A stretch of 64,000 nucleotides of DNA from Flavobacterium sp. 90 (GCF_004339525.1 NZ_SMGE01000001.1:6510001-6574000); one strand, 5' to 3'; positions 1 through 8,023 are shown, counted from the stretch's first letter. Translations and numbers: made by a program. The notes: generated by a model from the letters alone, not told the origin.

Positions 1-111
1 CGTCACGGTTATGTTGATACTGGTAAAAGGGAAGCTTTTCCTGAAAGTGAAATTCATGTTACGATTTCTGAAAAACCTTTGGAGTTTATTTATTTTGAAA
101 AGAAAATTTAA
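1..111 (+). CDS. C-terminal end of a truncated gene, function unknown
   Basis: An open frame runs from the first base to a TAA stop and gives the last 36 residues of a protein, ending in FEKKI. The upstream part lies outside the window, so no start can be chosen. The tail alternates polar and hydrophobic residues (EIHVTISEKPLEFIYF), which looks like closing beta strands, but I recognise no family. It lies 52 bp before the next gene on the same strand and could be in the same unit. Confidence 0.55.
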   Translation, partial: RHGYVDTGKREAFPESEIHVTISEKPLEFIYFEKKI

Positions 112-163
112 GCGTTTAGAAAGCAATCCGTTTTACTTTTGATTTCTTATTAAAAATAAAAAA

Positions 164-712
164 ATGAACATAAACCTTTTCCCTAAAAAAGATTGTAAAG
201 CTTCTATTTGGAGTGGCGGATTGACATATGAATATATGATATATCCGAAAACAGCAAACTATGCCGATAGAGATTTTGTATTCAGAATAAGCAGCGCTAC
301 AATAGAGGAAGTACCTTCTAAGTTTACCAAATTTAAAGGCTTTTACCGATATTTGGTTATGCTTGATAACTCCTTACATATTGAAATTAACAAAGAAAAA
401 AAGATATATGAGAAATATGAAATCATGGAATTTAATTCGGATGATGAAGTAACTTCTTATACAAAAGGCATTGATTTTAATTGGATGGTTTCTGAAAAAA
501 TACGCCATCACAAATTGAAAATAACGAATATAAATCAAAATTATAATGCTGAAATAATAGTTCTATTTTCTTTAGATACAACAACTATTACAGTTAATGA
601 GAAACAATACGATCTGGAACCTTATGATTTATTAGTCATTGAAAACCCAGAAAAAGAAAATGTAATGCTCCATTTTTCTACTGAATGTCTCACTGGAATA
701 TTAGATTTTTAA
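164..712 (+). CDS. HutD/Ves-family cupin-like protein
   Basis: A 182-aa protein resembling the HutD/Ves family, small double cupin-like proteins found near histidine utilisation genes or as the E. coli Ves protein. The N-terminal half has the expected pattern: a SIWSGG stretch near residue 14 (family W-x-N-G-G), then DFVFRISSATIE near residue 37, then a phenylalanine/glycine-rich FKGFYRYLVML segment. No hut genes are visible nearby, so a link to histidine degradation is not supported here. The biochemical role of the family is poorly defined. It has no signal peptide and should be cytosolic. The ATG follows an A-rich leader typical of Flavobacteria. Family placement is fairly safe, function is not. 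Confidence 0.7.
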   Translation: MNINLFPKKDCKASIWSGGLTYEYMIYPKTANYADRDFVFRISSATIEEVPSKFTKFKGFYRYLVMLDNSLHIEINKEKKIYEKYEIMEFNSDDEVTSYTKGIDFNWMVSEKIRHHKLKITNINQNYNAEIIVLFSLDTTTITVNEKQYDLEPYDLLVIENPEKENVMLHFSTECLTGILDF

Positions 713-749
713 TTAGATTAGACACGAGACTATCTAAAATATTTAATAA

Positions 750-1448
750 ATGAAAAGAAATACAATTTTAGGTTTTGTACTATTTATTCTTTTTTCCTGT
801 ACCAATCACAAGAACGAAATTAAAAATGTCACACCAAATAAAGTGACTAAATCTGAACATAAAAAAACTACTGAACCTGAAAACATTTCGAAACTGGTTA
901 AATCAGAAATAGAACCTTATGATTTTGATACAATTTTAAAAAATGGTTATCATTTATCTTATCGTGTTTACAAAGACAATGTTGAAGGTGATTCTTTGCA
1001 AAGTTTAACTTTGGTCAAAGGAAATCGTGACATTAAAACACTTAGCGAAACCAGCTATCCAATGCTTCATAAAAACCTTGGACATATTGCAGCTGATTTT
1101 GGAGATTCCTTTCTTTTTGTACAATCGTATGGTTCCGGAAATCCTGATGAAATGCAATTAATAAAAAAAGAAAATGGTATATCGCTAAAAGAAGGAGTTA
1201 TAGTTGATTTAAAAGAAGATCAAAAAGTGCTGCTCTATATTGAAAACCTTCATGAGGCAAATGAAGAACTTAGATTATTAGATCTAAAAAACAATACTGA
1301 AAAACTTATTACAGATTTTAATAATTTGTCATGCACGAATGCTGGAGGCTTACGAAATTGTGTAAAAATTGATACTGTAACACAAAAGGAAATAGTTATA
1401 AAAACAGATTCTGAAGAAGATCATATTTTAAAAAGATACACTCGTTAA
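750..1448 (+). CDS. Predicted lipoprotein, unknown function
   Basis: A 232-aa protein with a lipoprotein signal: positively charged MKRN, a hydrophobic stretch and the lipobox LFSC with Cys17, so it should be lipidated and held in the inner or outer membrane. A Lys/Glu-rich low-complexity linker (residues about 20-50) follows, then a compact domain of about 180 residues with two cysteines near residues 194 and 203 that could form a disulphide. I recognise no enzyme motif. It lies 37 bp downstream of the HutD-like gene on the same strand and may be co-transcribed. Confidence 0.75.
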   Translation: MKRNTILGFVLFILFSCTNHKNEIKNVTPNKVTKSEHKKTTEPENISKLVKSEIEPYDFDTILKNGYHLSYRVYKDNVEGDSLQSLTLVKGNRDIKTLSETSYPMLHKNLGHIAADFGDSFLFVQSYGSGNPDEMQLIKKENGISLKEGVIVDLKEDQKVLLYIENLHEANEELRLLDLKNNTEKLITDFNNLSCTNAGGLRNCVKIDTVTQKEIVIKTDSEEDHILKRYTR

Positions 1449-1496
1449 TCGAATTAACATTTTGCCACGAAAGCAAAAAGCGCGCAAGTTTTTTTA

Positions 1497-1610
1497 ATCT
1501 CACAAAGTCGTAGAGTCGCAAAGAAAAATAAAACTTTGCGTCTTCGCGACTTTGCGAGATTTTTTAATCATAGCCAAGACGCACTGCTGTGCGCCTCTAC
1601 AGAAAAACCT
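1497..1610. repeat. Composite palindromic intergenic repeat, copy 1
   Basis: A long imperfect hairpin (arms about 1497-1526 and 1533-1560, built on CTTTGCG / CGCAAAG) is followed by a second element containing GCACTGCTGTGCGCCTCTAC (1580-1599). The same two elements in the same order recur at 3677-3783 on the other side of the Crp/Fnr and pectate lyase genes. The arms differ by paired changes, as expected for a mobile or structure-conserved repeat. No coding potential was seen. The hairpin could also stop transcription from the lipoprotein gene. Confidence 0.8.
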
Positions 1611-1624
1611 TTGTCGCTTTGTAC

Positions 1625-1686
1625 CTCAGCACCTTTTCCACTCAGCACCTTTTCCACTCAGCACCTTTTCCACTCAGCACCTTTTC
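1625..1686. repeat. 16-bp tandem repeat (about 3.9 copies)
   Basis: The unit CTCAGCACCTTTTCCA begins at 1625, 1641, 1657 and 1673 with no mismatches until the array stops at about 1686. The last unit supplies the stop codon and final four codons of the minus-strand regulator at 1674-2243, so the array overlaps a coding end. Confidence 0.9.
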
Positions 1687-2243
1687 TTAATCTTTGACAA
1701 AAACTCATGTGAAACACCTAAATAAGATGATAAATTCCTGTTATTGATCTTATCGGCTTTTTGCGAATATCTCTCGATAAACTCCAAATATCTCTGTTTC
1801 GAAGTTTTGTTTAATACATCCAAAAGCCGCTGCTGAATGGCAATGTTAGCTCTTTCGACCATAAGAATATGAAACTGAATTAGCTTTGGCACTTGTTCAA
1901 ACAAGAGCACTTTATTGGCTTTGCTTATCACTAAAATCTCGCTGTCTTCAATTGCCTTGATGTTGTAGGTTGTAGGCTTTTGATGATAGAAACTTTCGAG
2001 ATCGCACATCCATTCATTTTCGAAAGAGAAAAAAATAACACTTTCGTTTCCATTATCATTCAAAATGTAGGTTTTGAATGATCCTTTCAAAATAAATCCT
2101 TCATATGAACTATTTGAATCCTGAATCTGCAGGAACTCATTCTTTTTGAGCTTTATAAACTCCGTTTTCTCAACTACTAGTTTCCATTCTTCGTCAGTTA
2201 GTGGTATTTTACGTTCAATATTTAATCTTAGGGCTTTGTACAT
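1674..2243 (-). CDS. Crp/Fnr-family transcriptional regulator
   Basis: A 189-aa one-component regulator. Residues about 20-115 form a cyclic-nucleotide-binding-type beta barrel (GFILKGSFKTYILNDNGNES, then FFSFENEWMCDLESFY). A connecting helix follows (VERANIAIQQRLLDVL), and residues about 165-188 are a winged-helix recognition segment (NLSSYLGVSHEFLSKIKK). The family in Bacteroidota is large and ligands are mostly unknown; the usual cAMP-binding arginine motif is not evident, so a cAMP effector is not assumed. The C-terminus ends abruptly in KKRC because the last codons and the TGA lie inside a 16-bp tandem repeat. It is divergent from the pectate lyase gene across 215 bp, so it could control that gene, itself, or neither. 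Confidence 0.85.
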   Translation of the reverse strand: MYKALRLNIERKIPLTDEEWKLVVEKTEFIKLKKNEFLQIQDSNSSYEGFILKGSFKTYILNDNGNESVIFFSFENEWMCDLESFYHQKPTTYNIKAIEDSEILVISKANKVLLFEQVPKLIQFHILMVERANIAIQQRLLDVLNKTSKQRYLEFIERYSQKADKINNRNLSSYLGVSHEFLSKIKKRC

Positions 2244-2458
2244 GTTTTTTATTTTATTCTTACTCAGGGGCGTAAGTAGGTGAATGAATCAAAAATAATG
2301 TAATCGATTGCGCAAAAATATAATATTTTGTAATGTAATTGGTGTTAAAAATACAATTAATAGTAAAATATTTTCAAAACATTGAACTTGTTCAACTTTT
2401 TTAATACTATTTATAAGCAGATTTGCACTGTTAATAATTTATACCCAAACTTAATATT
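2244..2458. promoter_or_regulatory. Divergent regulatory gap between regulator and pectate lyase
   Basis: This 215-bp AT-rich gap must hold promoters for both divergent genes. A partial match to the Bacteroidota -7 element (CAGATTTG, consensus TAnnTTTG) lies at 2418-2425, 34 bp before the pectate lyase ATG. The nearest upstream TTG (2388-2390) is 27 bp away, longer than the usual 17-23 bp, so the match is weak. No clear operator palindrome was seen. Confidence 0.35.
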
Positions 2459-3571
2459 ATGAAATCCAAATCTACAATTTCAGTGTTTTTATTGACACTA
2501 ATTTTCGGTTTTACAGCTTGTAACACTGAAGAAATTGCAACTCCTGAAAACAATCAGAACGCAATTATCGAAACTTCAACAACTCCTCAAAGCGGCTTAA
2601 CTGCAAAAGTTGGGAACTGCGCTCAGGTTCCAGGTTGGGCATCTCAAAACGGGAGTACAACCGGTGGTGGAACTTCACCAGAAACCGTCGTAAACACTTA
2701 CGCACTACTTAAATCGGCTATAGAAAATAGTGCCGTAAAAGTGATTAAAGTAACTGGTACAATTACCGTTACAACAAGATTATCATTACAAGATCAAAGC
2801 GGAAAAACCATTTATGGAGCAAGTGGAGCAAAACTTGTTTCGACAAACCAGACTAAAGATGGTTCCGGTATTATCAACATCAAAAGATGTACGAATTTAA
2901 TCATCAGAAATTTAATTTTTGAAGGTCCTGGTGCTTATGATACTGATGGTTGGGACAATGCAATTCTTGACGATTGCCAAAACGTATGGGTTGATCACTG
3001 CGAATTTAGAGACGGTGTTGACGGAAACTTTGACATCAAAAACAAATCAGATTATGTGACGGTTTCTTATTGTAAATTCGGTTATTTGAAAGCGCCAAAA
3101 GCTGGAGGTCCAGGAGGTTCAGACGATCACAGATATTCAAACTTAATTGGTTCAAGCGACGGAGCAACTGCCGATCGTGGAAAATTGAGAATTACTTTTG
3201 CTCGTTGCTGGTGGGCTCAAGGCTGTAAAGAAAGAATGCCAAGAGTTCGTTTTGGAAAAGTACATTTAATCAACAATTATTTTAATAGTACTGTAAGTAA
3301 TAAATGTATCGCAGCTGGTTTTGAAGCTAGTCTTCGTGTAGAAAACAATGTATTTGAGGGTGTGAAAACTCCAATAGATTTAATGACTGGTTATACTGCC
3401 GTTACCGCAGTTGGAAACTCATTTGTAAATACTACAGGAAATACCGCAGGAAGCAACACTGCTTTTACTCCACCCTATTCTATCGTAACGCTTGCTGCTT
3501 CTGCTGTTAAAGCTGATGTTACTGGTGGAGCCGGTGCAACATTTACAGGTAATACCTGCGGATCGTTTTAA
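2459..3571 (+). CDS. Pectate lyase, polysaccharide lyase family 1 (lipoprotein)
   Basis: A 370-aa secreted enzyme likely to cleave polygalacturonate by beta-elimination. The N-terminus is a lipoprotein signal with lipobox FTAC (Cys21), followed by a Thr/Ser-rich linker, so the enzyme should be membrane-tethered. The beta-helix core carries family landmarks: VWVDHCEF near residue 177 (the WxDH motif), DGNFDIKNKSDYVTVSYC for calcium-site strands, and CKERMPRVRFGKVHLINNYF near residue 259, where the arginine of the MPRxRxG region is the expected catalytic base. No T9SS sorting tail is present, which agrees with lipoprotein export. It stands alone rather than in a pectin utilisation locus with SusC/SusD genes. 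The divergent Crp/Fnr-type gene is the only candidate regulator nearby. Confidence 0.92.
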   Translation: MKSKSTISVFLLTLIFGFTACNTEEIATPENNQNAIIETSTTPQSGLTAKVGNCAQVPGWASQNGSTTGGGTSPETVVNTYALLKSAIENSAVKVIKVTGTITVTTRLSLQDQSGKTIYGASGAKLVSTNQTKDGSGIINIKRCTNLIIRNLIFEGPGAYDTDGWDNAILDDCQNVWVDHCEFRDGVDGNFDIKNKSDYVTVSYCKFGYLKAPKAGGPGGSDDHRYSNLIGSSDGATADRGKLRITFARCWWAQGCKERMPRVRFGKVHLINNYFNSTVSNKCIAAGFEASLRVENNVFEGVKTPIDLMTGYTAVTAVGNSFVNTTGNTAGSNTAFTPPYSIVTLAASAVKADVTGGAGATFTGNTCGSF

Positions 3572-3601
3572 TAAAAATTGAGTTAGTTTTTTTTTTATTT
3601 A

Positions 3602-3669
3602 AACCATATAAGTTATTTAAGTTAATTTAAGTCTTGTGACTTATGATTTCTTGAATTACTTATATGGTT
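3602..3669. terminator. Long-loop hairpin after the pectate lyase gene
   Basis: Perfect 12-bp arms AACCATATAAGT (3602-3613) and ACTTATATGGTT (3658-3669) enclose about 44 bases, and a T-rich run follows. It lies 30 bp after the stop codon and could end transcription, although the large loop makes it atypical. Confidence 0.5.
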
Positions 3670-3676
3670 ATTTTTA

Positions 3677-3860
3677 ATCTCGCAAAGTCGCGGAGTCGCC
3701 AAGAAAAATAAAACTTTGCGACTCCGCGACTTTGCGAAATTTTTAAATTGTTAGGTTAGACGCACTGCTGTGCGCCTCTACGGAAAAACTTTGTCCCTTT
3801 GCACCTTCCTTAAAGCTGTCCGCCTCTACAGAAAAACCTTAGAACCTTTGTAACTTAGAA
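3677..3860. repeat. Composite palindromic intergenic repeat, copy 2
   Basis: The 304-bp gap 3572-3875 is mostly repeat. A near-perfect hairpin (arms about 3680-3703 and 3714-3737, CGCAAAGTCGCGGAGTCG against its complement) is followed by the same GCACTGCTGTGCGCCTCTAC element seen at 1580-1599, then by a third partial copy of the CCGCCTCTACAGAAAAACCT part near 3810-3840. No gene is visible in it. Confidence 0.8.
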
Positions 3861-3875
3861 CCTCAGAACCTTCCT

Positions 3876-4259
3876 CTAAAGCACTAATTCTTCAAACAAT
3901 CTCTGAATCGTTTTTTCTAAATCCTGAGACAATCCTGAATGTGGTCTTGAAGTCTGAATTGCTGAACTTCTAATCGCTGTTAACCAACGGAAACGTTCCG
4001 GAATTTCCATTGCTCCAATTGGACCGCCATCTTTAGCTCCGTTTGCGATTTTTTCTAATGCGGTTATATTGCAATGCAATTGCTCGATATCAAAATCGTT
4101 TGATAATGCTTCGATTTTTGTATCGTTTATGTGGTGTAATACTTTTATAAATTTAGCTTTTTTGCAAAATAAAATGATTCCGATATTTAGGAATTCTTCG
4201 CGCTCCACTCTTGGTACTACGCGAATTACGGCATACTCATATAAGTGACTATCTTGCAT
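3876..4259 (-). CDS. DUF3037 family protein, partner of HipA-like kinase
   Basis: A 127-aa protein matching the DUF3037 pattern: an N-terminal YAVIRVVPRVEREEFLNIG segment (residues 8-26) and a C-terminal helical half with the conserved RFRWLTAIRSSAIQ region. Its function is not known to me. It overlaps the upstream HipA-like kinase gene by 11 bp (4249-4259), so the two are almost certainly translated together, and I recall the same pairing in other bacteria. It has no signal peptide and should be cytosolic. A role as partner, substrate or regulator of the kinase is inference. Confidence 0.8.
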   Translation of the reverse strand: MQDSHLYEYAVIRVVPRVEREEFLNIGIILFCKKAKFIKVLHHINDTKIEALSNDFDIEQLHCNITALEKIANGAKDGGPIGAMEIPERFRWLTAIRSSAIQTSRPHSGLSQDLEKTIQRLFEELVL

Positions 4260-5031
4260 TTTGGGCTTGATTTACAAAGATTTCTGAATTGTTTAATCTC
4301 GTTTGTAGAAACTGTAAGTATACGTTTCGCAAAGCTTCGGGTGTTTCATCAGTGTCTTCCCATTGCAGCCATTCTTCCGGAATTGTATTTACAATATCTA
4401 CCAGAATTTCTGGTGTTAATAGCGCTTTATATTCGGCGTCAACTTCTTTTAAAAGTGAAGCTTGTGGCAATAAAACGTGGTCTTTTATCAATGCAAACGG
4501 ACTCTTGGCGTGTTGTTCCCAATTGTTCCAGGAATGATGAAAATACAAACACGCGCCATGATCAATCAGCCATAATTCTTTGTGCCAAATCAACATATTG
4601 GTGTTTCTAAACGTACGGTCTACATTGGTAATATAAGCGTCAAGCCAAACAATTTGCGATGCTAATTTGGCATCAACTGTCGTTACAACGGGATCGAATG
4701 TAATGGCGCCCGACAAAAAATGAAGTGCCAGATTTAATCCCTGACTTCCTTGTAGTAAATCCTGAATTTCTTCGTCGCCTTCGCTTCTTCCAAAGGCTTC
4801 GTCAAGATGAGCAAAAACCAATTCCGGCAATTGCAATTTTAAAGCTTTGGCAATTTGTCCCCCAACTAATTCGGCGATTAGGGCTTTTACGCCGTGACCG
4901 GCTCCTTTGAATTTCAGGACGTATTTAAAATCGTCATCGGCTTCTGCCAAAGCGGGTAAAGAACCGCCTTCGCGTAATGGCGTGATGTAACGGGTGACAT
5001 TTACCGTTCTTAGATCGAAATTGTTTTTCAT
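4249..5031 (-). CDS. HipA-like kinase-domain protein (HipA_2 type)
   Basis: A 260-aa single-domain protein resembling the kinase part of HipA rather than the two-domain toxin. The candidate nucleotide-binding lysine is in YVLKFKG (about residue 40). The catalytic region reads YITNVDRTFRNTNML, with Asp138 as probable catalytic base and Asn143/Asn145 nearby, followed by LWLIDHGACL with Asp157 in the metal-binding position. It lacks the N-terminal couple domain of HipA, and no HipB-type HTH protein is adjacent. Instead it is followed, with 11 bp overlap, by a DUF3037 gene. Kinase fold is well supported by motif order; substrate and any toxin activity are unknown. Confidence 0.8.
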   Translation of the reverse strand: MKNNFDLRTVNVTRYITPLREGGSLPALAEADDDFKYVLKFKGAGHGVKALIAELVGGQIAKALKLQLPELVFAHLDEAFGRSEGDEEIQDLLQGSQGLNLALHFLSGAITFDPVVTTVDAKLASQIVWLDAYITNVDRTFRNTNMLIWHKELWLIDHGACLYFHHSWNNWEQHAKSPFALIKDHVLLPQASLLKEVDAEYKALLTPEILVDIVNTIPEEWLQWEDTDETPEALRNVYLQFLQTRLNNSEIFVNQAQNAR

Positions 5032-5337
5032 AAGCAGTATTTACTGGAATACAAACTTACTAATTTAGATTGTTAGATTTTTAGACTAGCTTAGACTTCT
5101 TAGATTTTTGTTTGTTTAGCTGTCATGCAGATAGCTGGGAGCAAAGTTTATGTTGTGGGAGGATTGTAACAAAGTACGCGGATAAAACGGATTCGCTAAA
5201 GCGAAGACGCAGATTGACGCGGATTTTTTTATTATTTGTGTGTTTTTTATTTCGCCAAAATGACAAAAACTTTGCGACCCTTTGCGTATCCCTTTGCGAA
5301 CTTTGCGGTTAAATTACGCCCCAACAAAACTTGAAAC
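5032..5337. repeat. Repeat-filled gap with no gene
   Basis: This 306-bp gap contains GCGGATAAAACGGATT with a small hairpin TTCGCTAAAGCGAA (5190-5203) and GACGCGGATTTTTTT (about 5216-5230), all related to the 100-bp tandem units at 6242-6632. After these come several tandem variants of the CTTTGCGAAC motif (about 5268-5310) shared with the gaps near 1500, 3700, 10,390 and 52,200. A short open frame crosses it but its sequence is explained by the repeats. Confidence 0.7.
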
Positions 5338-6192
5338 TCAAGAAACTTTTTCTAATTCTAAAAAAGCTTTTCCAAGATTCTCAATAATATCTGAGGCTAT
5401 AAACGATTGATACCCTGTTTGTGGTAAAGCAATATCTGCGGTTAGTCCGTGGAGAAAGACGCCTAGTTTTGCGGCATATTTGGGTTCATAGCCTTGAGCC
5501 AGAAAACTTGTGATGATTCCGGTTAGGGTGTCGCCGCTTCCTGCGGTTGCGAGTGCAGCGTTTCCCGTCGTGTTTTCGTAGATTTCATTTCTAATTATAA
5601 TGTATGTTGGCGCGCCTTTCATCACGATTATGACTTTGTATTTTTCTGAAAAGGCAATTGTTTTTTGAAACTTTTCTGAATCTGAATTCCACTTTCCTAT
5701 TAGGCGTTCGAGTTCTTTTGGATGTGGTGTCAGAATTGTGTTTTCGGGAACTAATTCGAGCCAGGATAGGTTTTGGGATAATATATTCAAGGCATCAGCA
5801 TCGAGAACTAATGGTGTATTGTTGATTCTTAAAAATTCGAATAGTGCTTTTTGTGTGCCTAACTCCTGCCCTATTCCGGGACCGATTCCGATTGCTTGTG
5901 GCGTTAACGGAAGATGAATATTAGTGATAAAATTGGCGTTTTCATCGGTTACAACCATGACTTCGGGGATTGAAATTTGAAGGATTTGATAACCACATTT
6001 TGGTGTAAAAGTCGTTACGAGTCCGCAGCCTGATTTTAAGCAGGATTTTGAGGCTAAAACGGCTGCTCCAATTTTGCCGTAGCTTCCGGCAATAATCACA
6101 GCGTGTCCCTGAATTCCTTTGTGTGTTAGAGGATTTACGGGTTTATAGTATTTTAGAATATCTTCTTTTGTGATTAGAAACGGATCTTTCAT
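5338..6192 (-). CDS. nnrD: ADP-dependent (S)-NAD(P)H-hydrate dehydratase
   Basis: A 284-aa ribokinase-fold enzyme that repairs damaged hydrated NADH/NADPH, using ADP in most bacteria. Seen in the sequence: [20 protein letters not shown] (residues about 30-49) near the N-terminus, GIGPGIG (about residue 107), VLDADALN (about 130), [12 protein letters not shown] (about 155) and the phosphate-binding/catalytic loop [13 protein letters not shown] (about 216-228). The protein covers only the dehydratase domain. The epimerase domain (NnrE/YjeF_N) fused to it in many bacteria is absent and not visible elsewhere here. It is a housekeeping cytosolic enzyme, monocistronic in appearance. Confidence 0.9.
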   Translation of the reverse strand: MKDPFLITKEDILKYYKPVNPLTHKGIQGHAVIIAGSYGKIGAAVLASKSCLKSGCGLVTTFTPKCGYQILQISIPEVMVVTDENANFITNIHLPLTPQAIGIGPGIGQELGTQKALFEFLRINNTPLVLDADALNILSQNLSWLELVPENTILTPHPKELERLIGKWNSDSEKFQKTIAFSEKYKVIIVMKGAPTYIIIRNEIYENTTGNAALATAGSGDTLTGIITSFLAQGYEPKYAAKLGVFLHGLTADIALPQTGYQSFIASDIIENLGKAFLELEKVS

Positions 6193-6241
6193 TGGATTTT
6201 ATATCTATTGTATTGATGATTTTTGGGATTGATGTTATTTA

Positions 6242-6632
6242 TGACGCGGATGAAACGGATTTACTTCGTAAAGACGCGGATAAAAACTGATTTTTAAATA
6301 ACGGATTCTTTTATATTTTGTGTTCTGATTGCTGTTTTTATGACGCGGATGAAACGGATTTACTTTGTAAAGACACGGATGAAAACGTATTTTTTAATTA
6401 TTGGAATCTTTTATGTTTTGTGTTCAGATTGCTGTTTTTGTGACGCGGATGAAACGGATTTACTTCGTAAAGACGCGGATGAAAACGTATTTTTTAATTA
6501 TTGGAATCTTTTATGTTTTGTGTTCAGATTGCTGTTTTTGTGACGCGGATGAAACGGATTTACTTCGTAAAGACGCGGATAAAAACTGATTTTTAATTAA
6601 TGATTTTCTTTGTTTTGTGTTGATTTTAATAC
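6242..6632. repeat. 100-bp tandem repeat array, about 3.9 units
   Basis: Units begin with TGACGCGGATGAAACGGATT at 6242, 6341, 6441 and 6541, giving periods of 99, 100 and 100 bp. Units 2 and 3 are almost identical; units 1 and 4 end in a shorter GATAAAAACTGATTTTTAA variant. Each unit has a mini-hairpin TTTACTTCGTAAA. Short open frames across the array encode the same repeated peptide and are not believable genes. Confidence 0.9.
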
Positions 6633-6691
6633 TCAATTTAGGTTCTTAAAGTTACGTAAAAAATAAAGATCAAAATGGTTCTCGTTATCCT

Positions 6692-6784
6692 AGAGTTTTA
6701 GCCCTGATAGTAGCGGCATCCTTTTTGTTTTTTCTTTAAAAACAAAAAGATATAGCGAATAGCAGGAAATAGCTCCTAATCTTT
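6692..6784 (+). ncRNA. Candidate structured RNA or palindromic element upstream of gcvT
   Basis: The segment folds on paper as an outer stem CCTG (6703-6706) with CAGG (about 6762-6765), conserved-looking flanks GATAGTAGCGG and TAGCGAATAG, and a strong apical stem of about 12 bp, CTTTTTGTTTTT against AAAAACAAAAAG (6721-6750). This architecture matches a common Flavobacterium intergenic element of the form CCCTGATAG...hairpin...TAGCG..AGCAGG; it may correspond to the described flavo-1 RNA motif, which I cannot verify. The probable gcvT -7 element lies downstream at 6829-6836, so it is probably not part of that gene's leader. Confidence 0.45.
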
Positions 6785-6828
6785 ACGAAATTTATAATTT
6801 AGAGTGCATCATTTTGATATTTTTTGAA

Positions 6829-6836
6829 TAAATTTG
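6829..6836 (+). promoter_or_regulatory. Probable gcvT promoter -7 element
   Basis: TAAATTTG matches TAnnTTTG and lies 26 bp before the ATG. No well-spaced upstream TTG was found, so the assignment rests on the -7 element and position only. Confidence 0.5.
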
Positions 6837-6861
6837 CGACACAATTTTTTAAAACAACACA

Positions 6862-7944
6862 ATGAAAAACACTGCGCTTACGCACATACACGAGGGTTTG
6901 GGAGCGAAAATGCTACCTTTTGCCGGTTACAATATGCCTATTACATACGAAGGGGTAAATGCTGAACATGAAACGGTTCGAAACAGTGTGGGGGTCTTTG
7001 ACGTTTCGCATATGGGAGAATTTTTGTTGACTGGACCAAATGCTTTGGCTTTGATTCAGAAGGTGACTTCAAATGATGCATCGACTTTAACGATTGGAAG
7101 AGCGCAATATTCTTGCTTGCCTAACAATGAAGGCGGAATCGTGGATGATTTGATTGTGTATAAAATGAAAGAGGAACAGTATTTACTGGTTGTAAATGCT
7201 TCGAATATCGATAAAGACTGGAACTGGATTTCTTCGCACAATGATTTGGGTGTTGACATGAAAAACCTTTCGGATGATTATTCGTTATTGGCAATTCAAG
7301 GACCAAAAGCTGTTGAGGCAATGCAGGCTTTATCGTCTATCGATTTGGCTGCAATACCTTATTATCATTTTGAAGTTGGTGATTTTGCAGGAATCGAACA
7401 TGTAATCATCTCGGCTACAGGATATACTGGTTCTGGAGGTTTTGAGATTTATTGCAAAAACAGTGAGGCTGAACAAGTTTGGAATAAGGTTTTTGAAGCT
7501 GGTGCTGCTTTCGGAATTAAACCTATTGGTTTGGCTGCGCGTGATACTTTGCGTCTTGAAATGGGTTTCTGTTTGTACGGAAATGATATTAATGATACTA
7601 CTTCTCCGCTTGAAGCAGGATTGGGATGGATTACTAAATTCACCAAAGACTTTACCAATTCTGAGAGTTTGAAAAAACAAAAAGAAGCTGGTGTTACTAA
7701 AAAATTAGTTGCTTTTGAAATGCAGGAACGTGCGGTACCAAGACACGATTATGAAATTGTTGATGCTTCTGGTGAAGTAATTGGTATTGTAACTTCTGGA
7801 ACTATGTCACCTTCTATGAATAAAGGGATTGGTTTAGGATATGTTACGGTAAATAATAGTGCTGTTGACAGTGATATCTTTATCAGAATTAGAAAAAATG
7901 ATGTTGCTGCAAAAGTGGTTAAATTGCCTTTTTACAAAAAATAG
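6862..7944 (+). CDS. gcvT: Glycine cleavage system T protein (aminomethyltransferase)
   Basis: A 360-aa cytosolic enzyme that transfers the methylene group from the aminomethyl-lipoyl H protein to tetrahydrofolate, releasing ammonia. Family landmarks are present in order: [15 protein letters not shown] (from about residue 17), [13 protein letters not shown] (about 44-56), [10 protein letters not shown] (about 93), [19 protein letters not shown] (about 218-236) and the C-terminal barrel with [20 protein letters not shown]. Length is normal. gcvP and gcvH are not adjacent, a common arrangement in Bacteroidota. A clear intrinsic terminator follows at 7968. No glycine riboswitch pattern was recognised in the leader. 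Confidence 0.96.
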   Translation: MKNTALTHIHEGLGAKMLPFAGYNMPITYEGVNAEHETVRNSVGVFDVSHMGEFLLTGPNALALIQKVTSNDASTLTIGRAQYSCLPNNEGGIVDDLIVYKMKEEQYLLVVNASNIDKDWNWISSHNDLGVDMKNLSDDYSLLAIQGPKAVEAMQALSSIDLAAIPYYHFEVGDFAGIEHVIISATGYTGSGGFEIYCKNSEAEQVWNKVFEAGAAFGIKPIGLAARDTLRLEMGFCLYGNDINDTTSPLEAGLGWITKFTKDFTNSESLKKQKEAGVTKKLVAFEMQERAVPRHDYEIVDASGEVIGIVTSGTMSPSMNKGIGLGYVTVNNSAVDSDIFIRIRKNDVAAKVVKLPFYKK

Positions 7945-7967
7945 TTTTTAACTCTATATAGTTTAAG

Positions 7968-8002
7968 AATGCGTTACTCAAAAAGTAACGCATTTTTTTT
8001 TG
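7968..8002 (+). terminator. Intrinsic terminator after gcvT
   Basis: Perfect 11-bp stem AATGCGTTACT / AGTAACGCATT with a five-base loop and a run of nine T, 23 bp after the stop codon. Confidence 0.92.
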
Positions 8003-8023
8003 CCACGACCCGAGCGATAGCGA

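Noticed and set aside
4249..5031. Classical HipBA toxin-antitoxin system
   Set aside because: The kinase is short, lacks the HipA N-terminal domain, and the partner is DUF3037, not an HTH protein.
5112..5312. 66-codon open frame in the gap before nnrD
   Set aside because: It runs through palindromic repeat pieces found in other gaps and shows no protein-like pattern.
6340..6589. Two overlapping 60-70-codon open frames
   Set aside because: They read the 100-bp tandem units, repeat the same peptide in every unit and have no family or start context; the repeats explain them.
6242..6632. Possible CRISPR array
   Set aside because: Units are 100 bp and repeat over their whole length; there are no unique spacers and no cas genes in the window.
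6692..6861. Glycine riboswitch before gcvT
   Set aside because: No tandem glycine aptamer pattern was seen, and the likely promoter at 6829 lies downstream of the structured element.
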